A stretch of DNA of 5,381 bases, taken from positions 3,705 to 9,085 of the forward strand of contig CALMAR010000350.1 in NCBI GenBank assembly GCA_937859855.1, in the 5' to 3' direction. Made by a program: the position numbers and the translations under genes. How positions within the stretch are numbered: position 1 is the stretch's first letter; every line of letters begins with the position of its first letter. The notes below the pieces were generated by a model, which ran no database searches, was not told the origin of the DNA, and saw only the letters and a list, made by a program, of their open reading frames with translations. Shown here piece by piece: positions 1 through 5,381 of the stretch. Source of the stretch: an uncultured Kineosporia sp. GTDB taxonomy: Bacteria; Actinomycetota; Actinomycetes; Actinomycetales; Kineosporiaceae.

Positions 1-70
1 GCGTGTGGGTCCGGTGTCCCTTTGTGGCGGGGCGGTGGGCCGCCCGCGGCCCCCACGCCGGGGGTGAAGT
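1..70. other. GC-rich leader upstream of the diguanylate cyclase gene, no gene assigned
   Basis: All three plus-strand frames are open through most of this short stretch, so frame alone cannot show whether it is the tail of an upstream gene. One frame ends in TGA at 72-74, overlapping the TTG start at 71 as TTGA. Another ends at 65-67, which sets the upstream limit of the cyclase frame. I see no convincing -35/-10 pair. A GGGGGTG run at 60-66 lies just before the TTG and is the likely ribosome binding region. Confidence 0.4.
30..45. repeat. Small GC hairpin in the leader
   Basis: GGGCGG at 30-35 pairs perfectly with CCGCCC at 40-45 around a TGGG loop. A competing, bulged pairing joins GTGGGCCG (35-42) with the CGGCCCCCAC segment ending at 56. 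There is no T tract after either. It could be a terminator for an upstream gene, a structured 5' leader, or simply a by-product of extreme GC content. Confidence 0.25.
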
Positions 71-1498
71 TTGACCGATCGTGGAGCAGCCCCGCCCGAT
101 GGTAATTGGGCCGACGAGGACCCGCCGGACGTCGCCCCCGCCGTGATGGCCAGCGCGCTCGGCATCCAGGACGTGTTGATCTTCCGCCGGATCGCCTCTG
201 GCCAGTACGCGCATCTGGGCGGCCTCGGCCGGGGCGAGAGCTGGGCTGGGATTGTCGAGATCGAGGCCGGGGACAACCAGGCGTTCGGCCGCGCCATTCA
301 GGACGACGTCATCGTCAGGACTGAGGGCCTCCTCCCACGCCGGATCGCTGGTCCGTATTACGCCCGCACCGCCGCGATCGTGCCGCTGAACGCGGATACC
401 GTGGTCGTTCTGGGTTCGGCCGAGCAGTCCAGCACCCTGAACGGCGCCGACGACCTCGAGGTGACCCGGGTTGCCCGGTCGTCGGCCGACGGCGTGGGCG
501 GCGTCAGCCCGGCCAAGCGGCTGGCCGACGAGCTGGAGATCCTGCATGCGGTCAAGTCCCTGACCTCGCACCTCAACAAGGGCCCGATCGAGGCTGGGCA
601 GGCGGTCGCCTCGGTCGCCGCGACTGCGCTGGACTGCGACCTGGCTGCGTTGCTGCTGCCCTCAGGACGGCTCGCGATGTCCTCGACTGAGTGCTGGAGC
701 ACCGCTGACCAGGACGCGGTCGCGCTGGTGCTGTCCGGGCTTTCGGCCCGCACCACTGGCACCGTCTGTGTTCAGGATGCCGCCGCCGCGCCGCTTCCGG
801 CCCCGCTGTCACCGCAGGACGGTGTGCTGTCCTACCTTTTCGTGAGCATGACCGAGGGCGGAGGCGGGCTGCTGCTGGCTCATCTGGAGCGCCGCGCCCG
901 GGGATTTACCCAGCTCTGCGTCCGGCTGGGGGAGCAGATCGCCGAAGCTGGGTCCGTGCTGATCCAGGCCTCGTCCCTGCGGGCCCACCTGCAGCAGCAA
1001 CTGGCGGAGCGGGAGAGCGCCTCCCGGCGCGACCCTCTGACCGGTGTCGCCAACCGCCTGGCCTGGACCGAGGCAATGGGCGTGGCGCAGGAGGAAGTGG
1101 ACGCCGGAGAGGTTTTCACCGTGGTCAGCATCGACCTGGACCGGCTCAAGGATGTCAACGACCTGGCCGGTCACAGCGCCGGAGACCGCCTGCTGGTGAC
1201 GGTCGCCGACCGGCTCTCGAGCGCCCTGCGGGACTGCGACCGGGTCTTCCGGGTCGGCGGCGACGAGTTCGTGGTGCTGCTCCCGGTGGCTGGCCGGGAC
1301 AGCGTGCAGACGGTCCTCGACCGGCTCCGGCACACCCTCAGCAGCGGAGTCAGCCCGGACGGGTACGCCGTCGCCGGCTCGCTGGGGACCGCGGTGTGCC
1401 GGCCAGGGCAGCGGATGGCCCAAACCTTTCATGACGCCGACATGGCCATGTACGCCACCAAACGCAGCCGGCGCAGATCGGCCAGCGCGGTGCGCTGA
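71..1498 (+). CDS. Diguanylate cyclase with N-terminal GAF-like sensory region and C-terminal GGDEF domain
   Basis: Makes cyclic di-GMP from two GTP, probably in response to a signal sensed by its N-terminal half. The 475-residue protein has no signal peptide or membrane segment, so it should be cytoplasmic. Residues about 22-135 and 154-298 each look like degenerate GAF-type alpha/beta domains; this is judged from pattern only. A polar helix (about 299-320) then links to the GGDEF domain, which opens with DPLTGVANR at 321-329. Visible catalytic features are the metal-binding D355, N363 and D364, GHSAGD at 367-372, and an intact G396-G-D-E-F400. The inhibitory I-site RDCD (387-390) sits in the canonical position, so product feedback is expected. 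No EAL or HD-GYP domain follows. The TTG at 71 is the first possible start, because the same frame has a TGA at 65-67. The next candidates, GTG 143 and ATG 146, have no good ribosome binding site and would trim 24-25 residues. The ligand is unknown. Confidence 0.93.
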   Translation: MTDRGAAPPDGNWADEDPPDVAPAVMASALGIQDVLIFRRIASGQYAHLGGLGRGESWAGIVEIEAGDNQAFGRAIQDDVIVRTEGLLPRRIAGPYYARTAAIVPLNADTVVVLGSAEQSSTLNGADDLEVTRVARSSADGVGGVSPAKRLADELEILHAVKSLTSHLNKGPIEAGQAVASVAATALDCDLAALLLPSGRLAMSSTECWSTADQDAVALVLSGLSARTTGTVCVQDAAAAPLPAPLSPQDGVLSYLFVSMTEGGGGLLLAHLERRARGFTQLCVRLGEQIAEAGSVLIQASSLRAHLQQQLAERESASRRDPLTGVANRLAWTEAMGVAQEEVDAGEVFTVVSIDLDRLKDVNDLAGHSAGDRLLVTVADRLSSALRDCDRVFRVGGDEFVVLLPVAGRDSVQTVLDRLRHTLSSGVSPDGYAVAGSLGTAVCRPGQRMAQTFHDADMAMYATKRSRRRSASAVR

Positions 1499-1522
1499 GG
1501 CCGTCGGTTAACTAACCGGGCC
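1499..1522. terminator. Probable bidirectional terminator hairpin between convergent genes
   Basis: GGCC (1499-1502) and CGGTT (1505-1509) pair with AACCG (1514-1518) and GGCC (1519-1522), giving nine base pairs around an AACT loop with a two-base bulge (GT, 1503-1504). It begins right after the cyclase stop codon and lies nine bases from the glucosidase stop on the other strand. Neither side carries a T tract, so it resembles the tail-less hairpins common in high-GC actinomycetes. The loop region also supplies extra stop codons on both strands. Confidence 0.6.
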
Positions 1523-1530
1523 GGGACGCC

Positions 1531-3948
1531 TCATCCGGAGATGTCCAGCCGCTGCCGGACGTCGCCGAGGCCGCGGGCCAGCACCAGCTGTCCGCCGGTG
1601 AGCTGGTGCCAGGAGTGGCTCCCGTCGTCCCAGGTCCGCCACATCCGCGGGTCACACTGCACCGTCACCTGGGCTGTGGCACCAGCGGCGATGTCGGCCG
1701 CGGCCCACCCGGCCAGCCGGACCGGTTGTCCTTCGACCTGTGGGTCGTAATAGACCTGCACCACCTCTCGCGAGGTGCGCCCGGCGTGGTTGGTCACATT
1801 CAGGGTCACGCTGTGCCCGGTGGCCTCAGCGGGTCCGTAACTGAATTCGCCATAGCCCAGGCCCGCGCCGAACCAGTAGGCCGGCTCCGGCGCCATGCCC
1901 GCCGCATGACCGCGATATCCGATGAAGAGGCCCTCGGCGTAGACGACGGCCCCCTCAACCGGGGTGACCGACCAGGCCGGGGCGGCGCCGTCCGCCGCCG
2001 GAATCGTGGTGACCAGGCGCCCGGCCGGTTCCACCTCGTTCAGCAGCGCGGCCGCGATCGCATGGCCGCCCTCCTGCCCGGGGATGCCCGCCCAGAGGAT
2101 CGCGTCCACGCTGTCCCGCCACGGCATCAGCACCGGAGTCGCCGCATTCACCACCACCACGGTGCGCCGGGCGACTGCTGCGACCGCGGACACCAGTTCA
2201 TCCTGCCGGCCCGGCAGAGCCAGCGTGGACTTGTCCAGCGCCTCGGTCTCCTGTTCCTCGGTCAGACCCACCACGACCACCGCGACGTCCACATCCTGGG
2301 CGGCCTGAATGGCCGCGGCGAGCGCGTCCTCATCGGCTGGTGCCGTCGGCTCGGCCACCAGCCCGGCCGCTCCCACCTCGACCGGACTGGCCAGCCGGAG
2401 GTCTGCGGTCAGCACTGCCGGTTCGTCCAGCTCCACATCGGTCTGCCAGCCCGGCGGCCGCAGCACGGCCTCGGCCAGGTCATCCCCTCCGTAGCTCAGC
2501 TGGGCGGTGCCGAAGTCTGCCCCCATCCGCCAGCGCCAGTCACCGGCCCCGAGCACGCCCACCGTCATCGCCCCGGCCGGGATGGTCGCCGACAGCTCCA
2601 CCCGCACCGCCGGCGGACCGGACTGGCCGGGTTCACCGATCAACGTGACCGGCTCCTCGGCCACGTACTCGGACACCACAGTGTCGTCGGCACTGAACAA
2701 CCGGACCCGCATCCCGGGGTCGCCGGTCACGGGATCGATCAGCGGCGCCCTGGCCGGGCGGGGCCGGGAGCGGACCCCGACGCCGTCCACCACCACCGCG
2801 TACTCGCCCAGCCGGGAACGTATGCCTTCGGCGGCGCTCACCTCGTAGGGCGCGCGGACCTTGGCCGAACCACCACCCATGCAGGTGGTTTCGACCGCCA
2901 GCCGGCCGATCACCGCCACCTGAGCGTCGCGGCGCAACGGCAGCAGCCCGTGCTGGTTGCGCAGCACAGTCATCCCCGACGCGGCCAGCCGGGTGAGCTG
3001 CTCACGGCGGACCGGATCGTCCGGCTCGGGCAGGCCGGACGGCCAGGTCCGGCCCTGACCCAGGGCGCCCACCCGGTCAGCCAGCCGCAGCAGCCGCCGG
3101 ACGTGATCGTCGATCACCTCGGCCGCGACCTCGCCGTTACTCACCGCCTCGGCCAGCGCCTCACCCCAGGGCCCGACCGGCCCGGGCATGACCAGGTCCA
3201 ATCCGCCGTTGGCGGCTGGCCCGGCCGATTTGGTGGCGCCCCAGTCGGACATCAGCATGCCGGTCCAGCCCCACTCGCCCTTCAGGATCCGGTTGTTGAC
3301 CTCGTCCTGTTCGGTGGCCGGGACACCGTTGACGTCGTTGTAGGCCGCCATCACCGACCACGGGCCGGACTCCTCCACCGCCATCTCGAACGGCAGCAGG
3401 TACAGCTCGCGCATGGTCCGCTCGTCCACCACATCGTTGACGGTGTGCCGGTCGGTCTCCGCCTCGTTGGCGATCAGATGCTTCAAGCAGGCACCGGTGC
3501 CCCGCCGCTGCAGCCCGCGGACATAGGCGACGGCGAACCGCCCAGTCAGTAGCGGGTCCTCCGAGTAGGCCTCGAAAAGCCTCCCACCAAGCGGTGATCG
3601 GTGCAGATTGATGGTCGGGCCGAGCACCACATGGATGTGCTGGCGCTGGGCCTCCTCGGCCAGCATGGCGCCGACCTCCTCGGCCACCTCCTCGCTCCAG
3701 GAAGCGGCCAGCAGGGTCGCGTTGGGGAACAGGCTGGTCTTCGGGCCGCCACTGAACTCGAGCCCGCGGACCCCGGTCGGGCCGTCCGAGAACGCCATCG
3801 GCAGCAGGCCGATACTTTCCTCGCCGTGCAGGGTGAAGAACGATGCTCCGGTGAGGAGCCGGACCTTGGTCTCCAGGTCGAGCGACGCGATCAGGGAAGT
3901 GAAGTCAGGGCCGGCGACGGCGCCAGAAGCCGTTTCAGGATTTGTCAT
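1531..3948 (-). CDS. Intracellular glycoside hydrolase family 3 beta-glucosidase
   Basis: Hydrolyses terminal beta-linked glucose, and possibly related sugars, from short oligosaccharides or glucosides with retention of configuration. The 805-residue protein has the full multidomain layout of this subfamily. The GH3 N-terminal barrel (about 25-300) carries SDGPTGVRG at 54-62, KH at 156-157 and the nucleophile D235 in MSDWGA. The GH3 C-terminal domain (about 325-395 and 535-655) contains the GGGSAKV segment at 358-364. A beta-rich insertion at about 396-535 sits where PA14 domains occur in this family. A fibronectin III-like domain (about 690-800) follows a YWFGAGLGYGEFSY segment. By alignment with the usual WESEGFDR motif, the acid/base is E569 in QETEALDK. 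No signal peptide is seen, so it should act on imported substrates. ATG 3948 was chosen because the family match begins just after it and no ATG, GTG or TTG occurs in frame between it and lutA. The Shine-Dalgarno match is poor. Exact substrate is unproven. Confidence 0.94.
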   Translation of the reverse strand: MTNPETASGAVAGPDFTSLIASLDLETKVRLLTGASFFTLHGEESIGLLPMAFSDGPTGVRGLEFSGGPKTSLFPNATLLAASWSEEVAEEVGAMLAEEAQRQHIHVVLGPTINLHRSPLGGRLFEAYSEDPLLTGRFAVAYVRGLQRRGTGACLKHLIANEAETDRHTVNDVVDERTMRELYLLPFEMAVEESGPWSVMAAYNDVNGVPATEQDEVNNRILKGEWGWTGMLMSDWGATKSAGPAANGGLDLVMPGPVGPWGEALAEAVSNGEVAAEVIDDHVRRLLRLADRVGALGQGRTWPSGLPEPDDPVRREQLTRLAASGMTVLRNQHGLLPLRRDAQVAVIGRLAVETTCMGGGSAKVRAPYEVSAAEGIRSRLGEYAVVVDGVGVRSRPRPARAPLIDPVTGDPGMRVRLFSADDTVVSEYVAEEPVTLIGEPGQSGPPAVRVELSATIPAGAMTVGVLGAGDWRWRMGADFGTAQLSYGGDDLAEAVLRPPGWQTDVELDEPAVLTADLRLASPVEVGAAGLVAEPTAPADEDALAAAIQAAQDVDVAVVVVGLTEEQETEALDKSTLALPGRQDELVSAVAAVARRTVVVVNAATPVLMPWRDSVDAILWAGIPGQEGGHAIAAALLNEVEPAGRLVTTIPAADGAAPAWSVTPVEGAVVYAEGLFIGYRGHAAGMAPEPAYWFGAGLGYGEFSYGPAEATGHSVTLNVTNHAGRTSREVVQVYYDPQVEGQPVRLAGWAAADIAAGATAQVTVQCDPRMWRTWDDGSHSWHQLTGGQLVLARGLGDVRQRLDISG

Positions 3949-4029
3949 GATCGACCCATGGTATGAGCCGAGCGCCCGGTCGGCAGCACCCTCTTTCTCT
4001 TCTGATTCGCAAGGGCGCAGGATGACCTG
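3949..4029. promoter_or_regulatory. Divergent intergenic region between the beta-glucosidase gene and lutA
   Basis: These 81 bases must hold the 5' control signals for the glucosidase gene (leftward) and the lut operon (rightward), unless promoters lie inside the coding regions. Visible elements are an inverted repeat GCCGA (3967-3971) and TCGGC (3980-3984) with an 8-base spacer, a possible operator, and a pyrimidine tract at 3989-4003. On the minus strand, TACCAT (3963-3958) matches the TANNNT form of actinomycete -10 boxes and would start a nearly leaderless glucosidase transcript, but no matching -35 is seen. No clear promoter for lutA could be named. Confidence 0.5.
4019..4022 (+). promoter_or_regulatory. 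Ribosome binding site of lutA
   Basis: AGGA lies seven bases before the ATG at 4030. It decides the start, since the next in-frame ATG (4042) has no comparable site. An ATG at 4022 opens only a two-codon frame that ends in the TGA overlapping the real start. Confidence 0.6.
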
Positions 4030-4782
4030 ATGACAGCAGCCATGAGGGTCGCCCTGATGGTCACCTGCATCAATGACGCCCTGTTCCCGGAGACCGGCCG
4101 GGCGGTGGTCCGGCTGTTGCGCCGGCTCGGGGTGGAGGTTGATTTTCCGCTGGCCCAGACCTGTTGCGGGCAGCCGATGGTGAATACCGGATATCTGGAC
4201 GAGGCGGTGCCGGTCGTTCGCGCCTTCGCCCTGGCCTTCGCCGGCTACGACGCGGTGGTGACTCCGTCGGGCTCGTGTGCCGGTTCCGCCCGGCACCAGC
4301 ACGGGATCGTGGCCCGGCGCAGCGGCGATCCGGAACTGGCTGCGGCGTTGGCCGAGATCGGACCGAGAACCTATGAGCTGTCGGAATTCCTGGTCGATGT
4401 GCTCGGCCTGGAGGATGTCGGCGCGGCGTTCCCGCATCGGGTCACCTACCACCCGACCTGTCATTCGCTGCGGATGCTGGCGGTGGGGGATCGCCCCCTG
4501 CGGCTGCTGCGCGCAGTCCGGGGCATTGATCTGGCCGAGCTGCCCGCCGCGACCGAATGTTGTGGCTTCGGCGGCACCTTCGCGGTGAAGAACGCCGACA
4601 CCTCGGTGGCGATGGGGTCGGACAAGGCCCGGCACGTCCGGGAAACGGGGGCTGAGGTGCTGGTCGCCGGGGACAACTCCTGCCTGATGCATATCGGCGG
4701 CCTGCTCTCCCGGCAACGGTCCGGCGTCCGGGTGATGCATCTGGCTGAGGTGCTCGCTTCCACCCAGGAGCGCCTGGCATGA
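4030..4782 (+). CDS. lutA: L-lactate oxidation iron-sulfur subunit LutA (CCG-domain protein)
   Basis: Subunit of the cytoplasmic LutABC complex, which oxidises L-lactate to pyruvate and so allows growth on lactate; that role is known from Bacillus subtilis LutA, and E. coli YkgE is a homologue. The 250-residue protein fits the usual length of about 240. It carries two cysteine-rich CCG motifs, which in related proteins bind unusual iron-sulfur clusters. The first is C13, C45-C46-G and C83 (in PSGSCAGS); the second is C144, C177-C178-G and C218 (in NSCLMHIGG). The segments VTCINDALFP, TCCGQPMVNTGY and ECCGFGGTFAVK are strongly diagnostic. Neither motif ends in a full CxxC, which matches my recollection of LutA/YkgE and is not a defect. 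The gene is first in an operon with lutB, which it overlaps by four bases, and is divergent from the beta-glucosidase gene. A role in glycolate oxidation or another oxidoreductase with CCG domains is possible but less likely, given the LutB-type neighbour. Confidence 0.93.
   Translation: MTAAMRVALMVTCINDALFPETGRAVVRLLRRLGVEVDFPLAQTCCGQPMVNTGYLDEAVPVVRAFALAFAGYDAVVTPSGSCAGSARHQHGIVARRSGDPELAAALAEIGPRTYELSEFLVDVLGLEDVGAAFPHRVTYHPTCHSLRMLAVGDRPLRLLRAVRGIDLAELPAATECCGFGGTFAVKNADTSVAMGSDKARHVRETGAEVLVAGDNSCLMHIGGLLSRQRSGVRVMHLAEVLASTQERLA
4766..4770 (+). promoter_or_regulatory. Ribosome binding site of lutB, inside the lutA end
   Basis: AGGAG lies eight bases before the ATG at 4779. It is embedded in the last codons of lutA, and the stop and start codons overlap as ATGA, which favours coupled translation and equal amounts of the two subunits. 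Confidence 0.65.
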
Positions 4783-5381
4783 CGGGGACCTTCGCCGGGA
4801 TTCCGCCGTTCCCGCAGGCCGCCCGGCAGGCGCTGGCCGACCCTCAACTGCGCCGCAACCTGGCCCAGGCCACAGCCACCATCCGGGCCAAGCGAGCGGC
4901 GGCGGTGGCGGAAGTCGCTGAGTGGGAACAGCTTCGGCTGGCCGGAGCGGCGATCAAGGATGACGTGCTGCTGCATCTGGACTCGTATCTGATCCAGCTG
5001 GAGTCGTCGTTGCGGGCCCGAGGCGCGCTGGTGCACTGGGCCCGGGACGCCGCGGAGGCCTGCGCGATCGTGGCCGAAATCGCCCGGTCGCATGACACCG
5101 ACGAGGTCGTCAAGGTCAAGTCGATGGCCACGCAGGAGATCGAGCTGAACGAGGCGCTGGCCGCGGAGGGGATCGCCGCCTGGGAGACCGACCTGGCTGA
5201 GCTGATCGTGCAGCTGGGCGGTGATCTGCCGTCGCACATCCTGGTCCCCGCGATACACCGGAACCGGGCGGAGATCCGGGAGATCTTCCGGACCCGGATG
5301 GCCGCCGCCGGGCGTCCCGCACCGGACGACCTGACCGATGAACCGGCCGAGTTGGCGGCCGCGGCCCGGGCGCACCTGAGG
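4779..5381 (+). CDS. lutB: L-lactate oxidation iron-sulfur subunit LutB, N-terminal part (cut by window edge)
   Basis: Partner of LutA in the LutABC lactate dehydrogenase complex. Translating from ATG 4779 gives 201 codons with no stop before the edge, against a usual length of roughly 470-500 residues, so the 3' part is simply outside the window. The N-terminus (FPQAARQALADPQLRRNL, then ATATIRAKRAAAV and WEQLRLAGAAIKDDVL) is typical of LutB/YkgF. Next comes the LUD-domain core, with VHWARDA (about 86-92), EVVKVKSMATQEIELNEAL (about 109-127), ETDLAELIVQLGGDLPSHI and VPAIHRNRAEIREIF. The ferredoxin-like cysteine motifs that bind [4Fe-4S] clusters lie in the C-terminal half of the family and cannot be checked here; the visible part has a single cysteine (in AEACAIV). 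The start is set by the AGGAG site and the ATGA overlap with lutA. lutC is the expected next gene. Confidence 0.93.
   Translation, partial: MTGTFAGIPPFPQAARQALADPQLRRNLAQATATIRAKRAAAVAEVAEWEQLRLAGAAIKDDVLLHLDSYLIQLESSLRARGALVHWARDAAEACAIVAEIARSHDTDEVVKVKSMATQEIELNEALAAEGIAAWETDLAELIVQLGGDLPSHILVPAIHRNRAEIREIFRTRMAAAGRPAPDDLTDEPAELAAAARAHLR

Noticed and set aside
809..1432. Minus-strand open frame of 207 codons opposite the GGDEF domain
   Set aside because: The opposite strand encodes a conserved GGDEF domain, and this product shows no family features.
1606..3552. Long plus-strand open frame of 648 codons opposite the beta-glucosidase
   Set aside because: It is fully antisense to a well-matched GH3 gene, its product is rich in arginine, histidine, proline and glycine with no recognisable motif, and long antisense frames are expected in GC-rich coding DNA.
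3942..3967. TTGTCA followed by TATGAG as a plus-strand promoter for lutA
   Set aside because: The boxes are only 14 bases apart, shorter than the usual 16-18, and TATGAG is a poor -10 match.
3608..4030. Plus-strand open frame of 140 codons whose stop touches the lutA start
   Set aside because: The TGA overlap with the lutA ATG looks like coupling, but most of the frame is antisense to the conserved GH3 N-terminus and the product is unlike any known protein.
4276..4689. Missing final cysteine of CxxC in both LutA motifs as a sign of a broken protein
   Set aside because: From memory, LutA/YkgE homologues also end these motifs as SCxx and SCLxxIxG, so this is the normal family pattern.
4461..5375. 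Minus-strand open frame of 304 codons opposite lutA and lutB
   Set aside because: It is antisense to two conserved lut genes and has no recognisable domain; it is a composition shadow.
1..5381. CRISPR arrays, tRNA or rRNA genes, insertion sequences, phage attachment sites
   Set aside because: I saw no regularly spaced direct repeats, cloverleaf-like segments, transposase motifs or terminal inverted repeats on either strand.

Overview
This window is GC-rich (G/C dominates third codon positions throughout). Its protein families fit a high-GC actinomycete (Actinomycetota). This lineage call rests on composition and on the flavour of the proteins, not on a marker gene. No rRNA, tRNA, mobile element or CRISPR array was seen.

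Layout from left to right. Bases 1-70 are a very GC-rich leader with a small hairpin. Next is a plus-strand gene (71-1498) for a diguanylate cyclase, with two probable GAF-like sensory regions, a linker helix and a GGDEF domain that keeps its active site and its inhibitory RxxD site. A 32-base gap with a good hairpin (1499-1522) separates it from a convergent minus-strand gene (1531-3948) for an intracellular glycoside hydrolase family 3 beta-glucosidase. An 81-base divergent intergenic region (3949-4029) follows. Then comes a plus-strand pair: lutA (4030-4782), and lutB (from 4779, running off the right edge), joined by an ATGA overlap.

Functionally, lutA and lutB encode two of the three subunits of the LutABC iron-sulfur complex that oxidises L-lactate to pyruvate. 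The third gene, lutC, would be expected just beyond the window. The beta-glucosidase hydrolyses short glucosides in the cytoplasm. It is divergent from lutAB and could share control with it, but this is only inference from the spacing. The cyclase is an independent signalling gene that makes cyclic di-GMP.

Two annotation traps matter. The minus-strand reading frame of the glucosidase stays open far upstream, across most of lutA, but the real start is almost certainly the ATG at 3948. The lutB fragment has no stop inside the window, so a caller that needs complete reading frames would miss it. I found ordinary metabolic and signalling genes and no convincing evidence of a new biological system. 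The items under findings are modest leads.
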